NCBI GenBank assembly: GCA_018268105.1 | Contig: JAFDXG010000141.1 | Coordinates: 1 to 54,461, forward strand | From: Bacteroidota bacterium | GTDB lineage: Bacteria; Bacteroidota; Bacteroidia; Chitinophagales; Chitinophagaceae | Length of the DNA stretch: 54,461 bases | Direction of reading: 5' to 3' | Part shown: positions 26,570 through 34,795 of the stretch, piece by piece | How the letters are laid out: the number at the start of each line of letters is the position of its first letter | How positions within the stretch are numbered: the stretch's first letter is position 1 | Notes under the pieces: generated by a model | The model's input: the letters and a program-made list of their open reading frames with translations, nothing else | Database searches by the model: none | What the model was told of the DNA's origin: nothing | Translations under genes and position numbers: made by a program

Positions 26570-27871
26570 TTAGTTTTTTTGCTTTAGCAATTTACCTGCC
26601 ATATCATTTTTTATTTTTAGCCAGTCTCCGTAATTAAATTTAAAAAAACCGGCAATCGAAATATCCTGCCCCTGTTGAAAATACCTCATTGAAAATAGCA
26701 TATTAATGATATAGCCCATACTGCTGATGAGTGCGGCGGCGGCAATACCATATACAGGAATAAAAATAATATCCAGTACAATAATGAAGAGCAAGCCAAG
26801 CAAAGCCCCTAAAAGGTTTATCCAAACCTTATTTTGTCCGGCGAAGTATGCACTTAATACACTGATGATGCTTAATGAAAATATTCCTGGAATTAATAAA
26901 AGAAAAGGGATATACATATTGCGGAAACTATGACCATATATTAAGGGGAAAAGCCAATATCCCAATGCTGCAAGTAGAATACAACCCAATAAACATGATG
27001 TGGTCAATACCCTGGAAACTTGTATTAAATTTTGCTTTAATTCTATTGTGCTTCCATGAGCTGCTACAGGAAATACAGCACTCGCCACCATAAGGGGGAT
27101 TACCAGGAAAATTTGTACCAGCTTTGAAACCTGGATATAGTTGCCAAGATCAGCCGGGGTACAATATTTTTCAACAAACCAATAATCTATTCTATATAAA
27201 AGAAAGAATAGCAGATTGGCTCCCAGCGCCTGAAATGCATATTTAAAAATTCCTGAAACAGATGAACGGTCGGGTAATATCATCTTTTTATTGCTTCCAT
27301 ATACTGCAAAGAATGCAAGAGCAATTAAAATTCCCTGCAAAAAGAAACCCCCAAAATAAAAATCAATATATAACCGGCGGGGAATAAAACTTTCAGTAAA
27401 TGGAATTAATGCAATAAGCAAAAAGTTAACAATGATCATTAACAGGTTGGGAATTATAATTGATTTTTTTGCATAAAATAATGATAAGAAAAAATTACTG
27501 AGAATACAACCACCGGTATATAATACTGCAGGAATATAATACTGTTTATATAGAACCGGCAAAATTTCAAGTTTTATCAGCAACCGGAAAACTACGGCTA
27601 TAACTATTGTAGCAGCTATAGCCCATAACAAAGAGAAGTAACTGAGTTCTTCCGGCCCGTTTTTATGGGAAGCAAGAAAAAATGAAGTACCGGATTCGAG
27701 ACTCAAACTGCCTGCAATTACAACTAATGCAAAACTGTTGACAATAAAATAAATGACGCCGCTATCCGAGGCTTCGTAATAGCGGGCAATCATAATATTT
27801 AAAACTAAAACAGATAAAAAATACAAACCTCTCCAGATAATACTTTGGTATATCAGGTTGCGGAGTGTCAT
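26570..27871 (-). CDS. Polysaccharide flippase (Wzx/MATE-like, MOP superfamily)
   Basis: A 433-residue polytopic membrane protein with about 12 hydrophobic segments. The N-terminus MTLRNLIYQSIIWRGLYFLSVLVLNIMIARYY and 'YFIVNSFALVVIAGSLSLESGTSFFLA' match polysaccharide biosynthesis C/flippase proteins, as does the late 'ISVLSAYFAGQNKVWINLLGALLGLLFII'. The family moves undecaprenyl-linked oligosaccharides across the inner membrane. It is placed between the glycosyltransferase and tpiA with two-base gaps, which implies co-translation. No polymerase (Wzy) or initiating transferase is in this window, so the glycan type is undefined. Confidence 0.9.
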   Translation of the reverse strand: MTLRNLIYQSIIWRGLYFLSVLVLNIMIARYYEASDSGVIYFIVNSFALVVIAGSLSLESGTSFFLASHKNGPEELSYFSLLWAIAATIVIAVVFRLLIKLEILPVLYKQYYIPAVLYTGGCILSNFFLSLFYAKKSIIIPNLLMIIVNFLLIALIPFTESFIPRRLYIDFYFGGFFLQGILIALAFFAVYGSNKKMILPDRSSVSGIFKYAFQALGANLLFFLLYRIDYWFVEKYCTPADLGNYIQVSKLVQIFLVIPLMVASAVFPVAAHGSTIELKQNLIQVSRVLTTSCLLGCILLAALGYWLFPLIYGHSFRNMYIPFLLLIPGIFSLSIISVLSAYFAGQNKVWINLLGALLGLLFIIVLDIIFIPVYGIAAAALISSMGYIINMLFSMRYFQQGQDISIAGFFKFNYGDWLKIKNDMAGKLLKQKN

Positions 27872-27873
27872 AC

Positions 27874-28638
27874 TTATTTTAGTGCATCAATAATTTGTCC
27901 GAAATCTGCAGCAATTAGTGACGCCCCGCCTACTAATCCACCATCCACATCCGTGCGTGAAAAGATATCCTTGGCATTACTGCCTTTTACACTTCCTCCA
28001 TATAAAATGGGAATCATATCCGCTACTTCCTTCCCGTAATGATTTGCCAAAGTAGTACGGAGATGTGCATGCATCTCCTGCGCCTGATCAGCAGTAGCAG
28101 TTTTACCGGTGCCAATTGCCCAAATGGGTTCGTAGGCTATAACAATTTTTTCTAATTGCTCCGCAGAAAGATGAAACAAGCTTTCTTTCAGTTGTTCAGC
28201 TACATAACTGTTTTGGGTACCCGCTTCTCTGATTTGCAGTGGTTCACCACAACAGAATATCGGTGTTATATTATAGGAAAGCGCTATATTTATTTTTTCC
28301 GCAAGCACAGCATTGCTTTCGTTAAAATATTCGCGCCGTTCCGAATGACCGAGGATTACATATTCTATACCCATTGACTGCAACATCTCTGCAGAAGTTT
28401 CACCGGTATAAGCACCCGATTTTTTTGTATAACAATTTTGGGCAGCTACAAAAAAACCAGCTTTACCGTCCACTTTATGTTTTGCCAATGACAAGTAAGG
28501 AAACGGAACCGCAAGCACTACGCTTTGATGTGGCTTAAGTGCATGCGGGGACAGTAGAAGATCATTTAATAAATCTTCTGCCTGTGCATACGTGAGATTC
28601 ATTTTCCAGTTGGCTGCGGCGATTTGTTGTCTCATCAT
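27874..28638 (-). CDS. tpiA: Triosephosphate isomerase
   Basis: A 254-residue TIM-barrel enzyme interconverting dihydroxyacetone phosphate and glyceraldehyde 3-phosphate. The active site is complete: Asn10 and Lys12 in ANWKMN, His98 in LGHSERR, catalytic Glu170 in AYEPIWAIGTG, and the phosphate loop 'YGGSVKGSNA' plus 'GGLVGGASL'. The start ATG at 28638 overlaps the stop of the GlmU-like gene (TAATG); a second ATG three bases later is equally possible. The link to a GlmU-like gene is a recurring arrangement in Bacteroidota. Coupling to flippase and glycosyltransferase genes is less usual for a central glycolytic enzyme. It also serves the inositol pathway, whose aldolase releases dihydroxyacetone phosphate. 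Confidence 0.98.
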   Translation of the reverse strand: MMRQQIAAANWKMNLTYAQAEDLLNDLLLSPHALKPHQSVVLAVPFPYLSLAKHKVDGKAGFFVAAQNCYTKKSGAYTGETSAEMLQSMGIEYVILGHSERREYFNESNAVLAEKINIALSYNITPIFCCGEPLQIREAGTQNSYVAEQLKESLFHLSAEQLEKIVIAYEPIWAIGTGKTATADQAQEMHAHLRTTLANHYGKEVADMIPILYGGSVKGSNAKDIFSRTDVDGGLVGGASLIAADFGQIIDALK

Positions 28639-29807
28639 TAAAGTTGTTTATAGAGATGTTCCAGCATCCCGGACTCTCTTGTTGTTATCGTTTGATTTTT
28701 AAGTTTTTTCCAGTTTTGAATATGAGTTATTGCTTTGTCAAAATCGTATCTCCCCGAATATCCCCAGCTAAAGTTGGGAATTTTTTTTGGCGGAAACCCT
28801 TCTCCGAAGATATTACAGGCTGCGCCCGCAAATGTAGCAGTATTAAATGAAGTATGGATAGCAGATCTCGAATAATCTCCCATCATCAATCCGCATTTCA
28901 GCCCGGCATTTACTGTTCCATGACCGGGAATTTCTATTGATATATCCGATGCATTGTTTTTCACATTTGAATTGGAGGTTCCGGCGCCAAGGTTGCACCA
29001 TTCACCAATCACCGCATCGCCCAGGTAACCGAAATGGGCTTTATTACTATATCCCATCATAATACTGTTTTTAATCTCACCGCCTGCTATGCAGTAGGGA
29101 CCTATGGTAGTAGCACCATATATAGTAGCACCCATTTTCAATACAGCCTCCTCTCCCACTGCAAACGGGCCGCGAATCATTGACCCTTCCATCAATACGG
29201 CATTGTGTCCAATATAAACAGGACCACCTGAAGCATTGATAATACAATGCTCTACGGTTGCGCCTTCTTCTATAAATATTTGTTCTGCCGCAATCAGCCG
29301 GTTGGTACTGGAAACGGGGTTCGAAATCCTTCCTTTTGTCAATAGCTGAAAGTCATACCCAATCGCCTTTGCATTATATTCTGTAAGCTGCCAGGGATAT
29401 TGCATTGAAAAAATACCCTCATTATAGTCAATAGTATTAGCTGGGTGAAAGTTCCTGATGTCTTTTATAGTATGTATATCATTCCGGTCAGTACAAAAGG
29501 CAATGATGATATTATTACATTGTAGCATTTCTCTCGACTGTAGACCGAGTATTTTTTTCAGCATATTTTCATCGGGAAAAACTGCTGCATTGATAAATAT
29601 TGTTCTTCCCCGAATGTTGGCAGTGTAATCATCTTGTAAATATTTTTCGGTAAGCACCTGCACCTTTTCATTCAGCAGTAGCTCCCACCTTTCTTTAATG
29701 GTGAGTATACCTATCCTTATTTCTGCAATAGCACGGGTATACGTAAAAGGGTGAAGTAAATCCCTGGCGGGTGTATCGAAAAGCACAAAGGAACTGATAG
29801 CAGTCAT
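28638..29807 (-). CDS. GlmU-like protein: degenerate nucleotidyltransferase domain plus left-handed beta-helix
   Basis: A 389-residue protein. The N-terminal third (FVLFDTPARDLLHPFTYTRAIAEIRIGILTIKERWELLL) lacks the GxGTRM nucleotidyltransferase signature but keeps the overall shape of the GlmU-like N-domain. From about residue 185 a hexapeptide repeat region forms a left-handed beta-helix (IEEGATVEHCIINASGGPVYIGHNAVLMEGSMI, 'MGATIYGATTIGPYCIAGGEI', 'NLGAGTSNSNVKN'), as in GlmU and acyltransferases. The 'putative sugar nucleotidyltransferase' family next to tpiA is widespread in Bacteroidota, but its reaction is unproven. It is first in the operon; its stop overlaps the tpiA start by one base. 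Confidence 0.85.
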   Translation of the reverse strand: MTAISSFVLFDTPARDLLHPFTYTRAIAEIRIGILTIKERWELLLNEKVQVLTEKYLQDDYTANIRGRTIFINAAVFPDENMLKKILGLQSREMLQCNNIIIAFCTDRNDIHTIKDIRNFHPANTIDYNEGIFSMQYPWQLTEYNAKAIGYDFQLLTKGRISNPVSSTNRLIAAEQIFIEEGATVEHCIINASGGPVYIGHNAVLMEGSMIRGPFAVGEEAVLKMGATIYGATTIGPYCIAGGEIKNSIMMGYSNKAHFGYLGDAVIGEWCNLGAGTSNSNVKNNASDISIEIPGHGTVNAGLKCGLMMGDYSRSAIHTSFNTATFAGAACNIFGEGFPPKKIPNFSWGYSGRYDFDKAITHIQNWKKLKNQTITTRESGMLEHLYKQL

Positions 29808-30031
29808 TTTTCAAATATCAGATATAGAATAATAAACACCAAAATGAAAGAGATATTTATATCTGCAGCAGCAATTCTATTTGTGAGATATTAAACCGGA
29901 ATTCTCAAAATCTTTTCCATTATTCGACCCTCAGATTGTTTAACTATCAGTTTGTCAGCATTTCTAAACTGTTTTGTCCGTGGGTTTTTTAATTTCTTAT
30001 TCCCTTTAGCTGTAACATATCTCATGGAGGG

Positions 30032-31684
30032 TTATTGAGCCTTTGCATTAATATAAAAATTCCTGTCAACGCTAAAGCTCCCATCACTTTTTTTCACTTT
30101 CAGTGTTTCCCATTTTGTTCTGGGCTTTATCCAATGCTCACCATCAAAGTATATTTTCACAGGCATGTTGAACCCCCGTACACAGTTTGACCAACGGTAC
30201 GATAGTTTGTTTTTGACAATTTTATATTCAAGCACCGGTATTTTGGTAGTGGTAAGATATTGTTCAAACACTTTTGAAAAATCAATTCCGGATTTTTGGG
30301 ATATATAATCCTCAATCTCTTTGCCGGTAACTGTTTTGTGATAAAACGTTTGATTTAACCGGATAAGGATTTGCCTGAAAAGCGAATCATTGTTGATAAC
30401 CTGCCTGATAGTATGGATCATATTCCCGCCCTTGTAGTACATATCTCCCGACCCTTCCTGGTTGACATCATAAGGCCCCTGTACAGGTATATCATTTTGT
30501 ATTCTGCTGCGGGTGCCAATTACATAATCATCTCCGGCTTCCCTGCCATATTCACAGGTGATAAACAGGGTTTCGGAGTAATTGGTAAAACTCTCATGCA
30601 CCCACATATCAGCTATATCTTTGGCGGTAATGCTGTTGCCAAACCATTCATGTCCGCTTTCATGTACAATAATAAAATCCCATTTCAGCCCCCACCCTGT
30701 TCCAGAAAGATCCGTACCTCTATACCCGTTTTCAAATCCATTACCATAAGCTATAGCACTCTGATGCTCCATACCAAGGTGTGGCGCTTCAACAAGTTTA
30801 TATCCATCTTCGTAAAAAGGATAAGGCCCAAACCAGTATTCAAAACATTTCAGCATTTTGAAAGCCTGCTGAAATTGTGATTTTGCCTTGCTGAGGTTAT
30901 ATTCCATTACCCAGAAATCACAGTCGAGTTTCCCTTTTAAACCTTCATAGTCTTCATGCCAGTGTGCATATTTACCTATATAGGGAATAAGATTATAATT
31001 GTTGATAGGGCTCACAACGGCCCAGGTATAGGTAGCTGTTCCATCGTTATTTTTGGTTTCAGCTCTTAACCTGCCGTTAGCAACGGCTATTAGTGTATCC
31101 GGCACCGTTATGGTTAATGTTGCACTGTCGGGCTTATCACTTTGATGATCTTTGCAGGGATACCATACACTGGCTCCTAATCCCTGGCAGGCAACCGTGA
31201 TCCAGGGGTTGCCCATTTTGTCTTTACTCCAAATTACACCTCCATCCCAGGGTGGACGCAAAGCCGGGCGGGGGATGCCATGATAATAAACTGTCAGGTG
31301 ATTGATTTCTGAAGAGTACCGCCCCGAGGGTACTGCCACAAAATAGGCATCACCATCTCTTCTAAATTTTAGAGACCGGCCCAGGTACACTACGCTGTCT
31401 ATATCTAAGCCAACCTGTAAGTCAATCTGCATTTCGTCAGCCGGGGCAGATACAATCTTATAATAGATAGTATTGCTTCCGGCGATACTACGTTTATTAA
31501 AATCAAATATTACACTCAGGTCATATTGGGTTACATCCCACCAGGCACGCTCTGGAGTAATTGATCCGCGTAATGTATCTGCATGAGTAAAGCTATGGTT
31601 ATGATGCAGCGGCTGGGCTACTGTTATAACGACTAAAAAAGAAAACAACAGGAATTGAGTAAATACAAGCGATGTTTTTTTCAA
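30032..31684 (-). CDS. M1-family metallopeptidase (aminopeptidase N-like)
   Basis: A 550-residue exported zinc peptidase (signal about 1-23). An N-terminal beta domain (TQYDLSVIFDFNKRSIAGSNTIYYKI) leads to the M1 catalytic domain. The zinc site is HESGH at 341-345 with third ligand Glu364 in WVHESF. The substrate-stabilizing Tyr is in 'MYYKGGNMIHTIR'. The exopeptidase motif, GxMEN in classical aminopeptidase N, reads GMEHQ at 304-308, so the Asn is replaced by His. The protein is short for the family and lacks the large helical C-terminal domain, like other truncated M1 enzymes of Bacteroidota. It probably degrades peptides in the periplasm. The divergent neighbour is a peptide-type solute-binding lipoprotein, 175 bases away start to start. 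Confidence 0.93.
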   Translation of the reverse strand: MKKTSLVFTQFLLFSFLVVITVAQPLHHNHSFTHADTLRGSITPERAWWDVTQYDLSVIFDFNKRSIAGSNTIYYKIVSAPADEMQIDLQVGLDIDSVVYLGRSLKFRRDGDAYFVAVPSGRYSSEINHLTVYYHGIPRPALRPPWDGGVIWSKDKMGNPWITVACQGLGASVWYPCKDHQSDKPDSATLTITVPDTLIAVANGRLRAETKNNDGTATYTWAVVSPINNYNLIPYIGKYAHWHEDYEGLKGKLDCDFWVMEYNLSKAKSQFQQAFKMLKCFEYWFGPYPFYEDGYKLVEAPHLGMEHQSAIAYGNGFENGYRGTDLSGTGWGLKWDFIIVHESGHEWFGNSITAKDIADMWVHESFTNYSETLFITCEYGREAGDDYVIGTRSRIQNDIPVQGPYDVNQEGSGDMYYKGGNMIHTIRQVINNDSLFRQILIRLNQTFYHKTVTGKEIEDYISQKSGIDFSKVFEQYLTTTKIPVLEYKIVKNKLSYRWSNCVRGFNMPVKIYFDGEHWIKPRTKWETLKVKKSDGSFSVDRNFYINAKAQ

Positions 31685-31789
31685 GCGGAATATTTTAAAC
31701 CTAAATTTAATGCGATTTATGAATAACAGCAGCTAAATTACACTAATGGAAAGGAATAAGAACATAAAGGTTGTATTTCAAATTTTAGA

Positions 31790-31811
31790 AGGCGGGTGGC
31801 GACACCCGCCT
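31790..31811. repeat. Perfect GC-rich hairpin with GCGA tetraloop
   Basis: A nine-bp perfect stem, AGGCGGGTG at 31790-31798 and CACCCGCCT at 31803-31811, closed by a GCGA loop (GNRA class). It is far more GC-rich than its surroundings and sits in the leader of the lipoprotein gene. It follows an ATTTCAAAT 9-mer at 31775-31783. REP-like element or leader structure. Confidence 0.7.
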
Positions 31812-31859
31812 GTAAGAGCCGCTACCTCTCGATGTCCCCACCAACCGGAAATTTTCAAA

Positions 31860-33545
31860 ATGCGAAAATTCGAAATGCACCCGAATATAAATGTGAGACG
31901 GGTTACAAATACTATAATATACAGGAAGCTGAAAATTATATTAGCGGCAGTATGCTTGGGTTGTGTTATCCTATCCTGCAGCCGGAAACAAAAACATACA
32001 GGGAAAGTATTCCGGTATAACCAGCCCGAAGGTATTGCTTCTCTCGATCCTGCATTTGCCAAGAACCAATCTATCATGTGGGCTGTACATCAGTTGTATA
32101 ATACGCTTGTTGAAGTGGATGATCAACTGCAAATCAAACCTTCTTTATGCCGCTACTGGCATATATCTGATGACCGGCTAACCTATACTTTCATTTTAAG
32201 GGATGATGTTTTCTTTCATAATGACCCTGCTTTTCCCCAGGGCAAAGGCAGAAAGATGGTGGCAGCCGATGTGGTATATAGCCTTAATCGCATAACAGAT
32301 AAACGGGTAGCATCACCGGGTGCATGGATATTTAATAACCGGATTGCACCGGAACAGTGTTTCCTGGCTGTAAATGACACTACTTTTCAACTACGACTAC
32401 GACAACCTTTTAACCCCATACTTGGAATCCTGAGTATGCAATATTGTTCAATAGTGCCACATGAAGCGGTTGAAAAATATGGTAACAATTTCAGGAGACA
32501 TCCTGTAGGCACTGGCCCTTTCAGGTTCACGCTTTGGGAAGAAGGCCAAACATTGTTGTTCTCAAGAAATAATAACTATTTTGAAAAGGACAGCCTCGGT
32601 AAACGGCTACCTTATCTTGATGGAGTAAAAGTGGCTTTTCTCGATAATAAAGCCACCGAGTTCCTTGAGTTTCGTCAGGGGAAACTGGATTTTGTAAACG
32701 ATATTGATGCCTCTTTCAAAGATGAAGTACTCACCAAAAAAGGTGAATTACGCAAGGATTGGGAAGGAAAGATTATATTAAATAAACATAGTTTCCTGAA
32801 TACAGAATATTTCGGCATTTTAATGGATACCCTGAACCCACTGGTAAAAAACAGTCCCCTGCGTTTAAAAGCAATCCGTAAAGCGATTAACTACGGTTTC
32901 GACAGAAGAAAGATGGTAATGTATCTCAGAAATTCTCTCGGTACCCCTGCAGAAAACGGATTCATTCCGGCTGGTCTGCCGGCTTATAATGACTCGGTAG
33001 CATACGGATATCATTACGATGTTGTAAAGGCAAGACAGTTGCTTAATTCAGCAGGTTATCCTGATGGAAAGGGATTACCCCAGATTAGCCTCCTCACTAT
33101 ACCGGTATATGCAGAACTGGGAAGTTTTGTAGCAAGGCAACTGGAAGATATCGGGATAGAAGTACAGGTGGAAGTGGTACAAAAAAGTCTTTTGCTGGAG
33201 CAAACTGCAAAATCTCAGGCATTGTTTTTTCGTGGTAGCTGGATGGCAGATTATCCGGATGCGGAAAATTATCTTAGTGTATTTTATGGAAAAAACCCTG
33301 CACCTCCTAATTATACAAGATATCATAACCCCCCGTATGATAAACTATATGAATCTGCACTGGTAGAACGAAATGACAGCCTGAGAATGAAAATGTACCA
33401 AACATTAGACAGGATGATTATCGAAGATGCTCCAATAATTCCATTGTGGTACGATATGGTCATCAGACTGGTACACCCCAATGTAAAAAATTTTACAACC
33501 AATAGCCTGAACCTGTTGGAATTGCGCAGGGTGAGTTTACAATAA
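31860..33545 (+). CDS. Solute-binding lipoprotein, family 5 (peptide/nickel ABC type)
   Basis: A family 5 extracellular solute-binding protein, 561 residues from the ATG at 31860 (or 556 from 31875). The open frame extends to 31746 through the GC hairpin, but that extra part (WRHPPVRAATSRCPHQ) is not protein-like and I exclude it. A lipobox 'VILSC' gives lipidated Cys40. The family signature follows: 'GIASLDPAFAKNQSIMWAVHQLYNTLVEVDDQLQIKPSLCRYWHIS' and 'YTFILRDDVFFHND', and later 'HPVGTGPFRFTLWEEGQTLLFSRN'. Such proteins bind oligopeptides or metal chelates for an ABC importer, but no permease or ATPase gene adjoins it. Signal transduction or scavenging without import is possible. Confidence 0.9.
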   Translation: MRKFEMHPNINVRRVTNTIIYRKLKIILAAVCLGCVILSCSRKQKHTGKVFRYNQPEGIASLDPAFAKNQSIMWAVHQLYNTLVEVDDQLQIKPSLCRYWHISDDRLTYTFILRDDVFFHNDPAFPQGKGRKMVAADVVYSLNRITDKRVASPGAWIFNNRIAPEQCFLAVNDTTFQLRLRQPFNPILGILSMQYCSIVPHEAVEKYGNNFRRHPVGTGPFRFTLWEEGQTLLFSRNNNYFEKDSLGKRLPYLDGVKVAFLDNKATEFLEFRQGKLDFVNDIDASFKDEVLTKKGELRKDWEGKIILNKHSFLNTEYFGILMDTLNPLVKNSPLRLKAIRKAINYGFDRRKMVMYLRNSLGTPAENGFIPAGLPAYNDSVAYGYHYDVVKARQLLNSAGYPDGKGLPQISLLTIPVYAELGSFVARQLEDIGIEVQVEVVQKSLLLEQTAKSQALFFRGSWMADYPDAENYLSVFYGKNPAPPNYTRYHNPPYDKLYESALVERNDSLRMKMYQTLDRMIIEDAPIIPLWYDMVIRLVHPNVKNFTTNSLNLLELRRVSLQ

Positions 33546-33567
33546 ATCGGGAATATGAGTATGGTTT

Positions 33568-33606
33568 ATGAATTTGTAGAAAATAATTGGTTTTAAATTC
33601 ATTTTT
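33568..33606 (+). terminator. AT-rich hairpin plus T run after the lipoprotein gene
   Basis: ATGAATTT (33568-33575) and AAATTCAT (33595-33602) form an 8-bp stem, followed by TTTTT ending at 33606. It lies 23 bases after the stop. Weak stem, so a moderate terminator at best. Confidence 0.4.
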
Positions 33607-33644
33607 GTAAATGAGTATTTGCTAAATAAATTTAACTTACTGCT

Positions 33645-34169
33645 ATGTCAGAAGATCTGCGTTATCCCATTGGTAAATATTATGCTCAGCCTTTTTCCTC
33701 TACTTTAAAAACACAGTGGCTTGCCGACATCAAATTTCTGCCGGCAATGCTGGAAAATGCGATTCTAAATCTCGACGAATCACAACTTCAAACAGCTTAC
33801 CGTAAAGATGGCTGGACCGTACAGCAGCTTATTCATCATGTTGCAGACAGCCATATCAATGCCTATTGTCGTTTTAAACTGGGTATTACCGAAGATAATC
33901 CAGTCATTAAACCTTATGATGAAAAGAAATGGGCTGAACTGTGCGATGTAAAACTTCCGGTAAATCTTTCAATAACTTTGCTGTATGCGCTTCATGCAAG
34001 ATGGCACCACCTGTTGGATAATGCAGAGAACGCTATTTGGGAAAAGACAGTTTTTCACCCTGAGCAAAACAAAACCCTGACCCTTTGGTACCTGCTGGGC
34101 AGTTATGCATGGCATGGCAGGCATCATACAGCACATATCAACGCATTGCGGGAAAGAATGAAATGGTAA
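33645..34169 (+). CDS. DinB/YfiT-family putative metal-dependent hydrolase or thiol transferase
   Basis: A 174-residue four-helix-bundle protein of the DinB-like superfamily. The opening (DLRYPIGKYYAQPFSSTLKTQWLADIKFLPAMLENAI) and the helix 'DGWTVQQLIHHVADSHINAYCRFK' match YfiT/BstA proteins. The metal-binding histidines are visible: one in QQLIHHVADSH and the pair in 'WHGRHHTAHI' near the C-terminus. In Firmicutes BstA uses bacillithiol, and many Bacteroidota also make bacillithiol. The partner thiol here is inference. It lies 18 bases upstream of the Nudix gene, so the two likely share a transcript. Confidence 0.88.
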   Translation: MSEDLRYPIGKYYAQPFSSTLKTQWLADIKFLPAMLENAILNLDESQLQTAYRKDGWTVQQLIHHVADSHINAYCRFKLGITEDNPVIKPYDEKKWAELCDVKLPVNLSITLLYALHARWHHLLDNAENAIWEKTVFHPEQNKTLTLWYLLGSYAWHGRHHTAHINALRERMKW

Positions 34170-34187
34170 ATATCAAAAACACATCAG

Positions 34188-34745
34188 ATGAAAGACCTTA
34201 AATGGAAAACTTTATCAACCTCTTATCTTTTCAAAGACCTCTGGTTTACTGTAAGAAAAGAAAAATGTATAACACCTGAAAACACTATTGTTGATCCTTA
34301 TTATATATATGAGTTCCCTACCTGGGTAACTGTAGTGGCACTTACAGAAGAGAACAAAATCATCATGGTTCGGCAATACCGTCATGCCCTGGGAGAAACC
34401 ATAATGGAAATTCCCGGTGGTTGTGTAGATGATACTGATCCATCTTTAGAAGCGGCTGCCCGAAGGGAGCTCCTTGAAGAAACCGGCTATGAGTGCGACA
34501 GTTTCGAATACCTGGGTAAAATATCAGCTAATCCCTCCACCAACAATAATATTATGCACATGTACCTTGCACGCAATGGCAGGAAAGTAAAAGAGCAGGA
34601 GCTTGATCATAATGAAGAAATTGAAGTATATCTATTCTCAATAGATGAGATTAAGCAAATGCTCAAAAAAAATGAGATACTACAGGCTATGCATGCCACT
34701 TGTCTTTTTTATGCGATGAATAAGCTGGGAGCGCTTAGTTATTGA
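34188..34745 (+). CDS. Nudix hydrolase (ADP-ribose pyrophosphatase-like)
   Basis: A 185-residue Nudix enzyme. The Nudix box is recognizable: 'IPGGCVDDTDPSLEAAARR' followed by 'ELLEETGY', with the catalytic metal-binding core R-E-L-L-E-E intact. Compared with GX5EX7REUXEEXGU the first Glu is Asp and there is one extra residue before REU, a tolerated variation. The N-terminal strand 'FTVRKEKCITPENTIVDPYYIYEFPTWVTVVALTEENKIIMVRQYRHALGE' is typical of ADP-ribose/GDP-mannose pyrophosphatases. It probably cleaves ADP-ribose or other NDP-sugars. It converges on the downstream LacI-type gene with 50 bases between. Confidence 0.9.
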   Translation: MKDLKWKTLSTSYLFKDLWFTVRKEKCITPENTIVDPYYIYEFPTWVTVVALTEENKIIMVRQYRHALGETIMEIPGGCVDDTDPSLEAAARRELLEETGYECDSFEYLGKISANPSTNNNIMHMYLARNGRKVKEQELDHNEEIEVYLFSIDEIKQMLKKNEILQAMHATCLFYAMNKLGALSY

Positions 34746-34795
34746 TAATGGAAGGCAGATGCTTAACAGTTGTTGAGGTTTTAATATATCGCTTA

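Noticed and set aside
31746..31859. Upstream extension of the solute-binding lipoprotein through the GC hairpin
   Set aside because: The translated part is arginine/proline-rich noise from the palindrome and would block a lipoprotein signal at the N-terminus.
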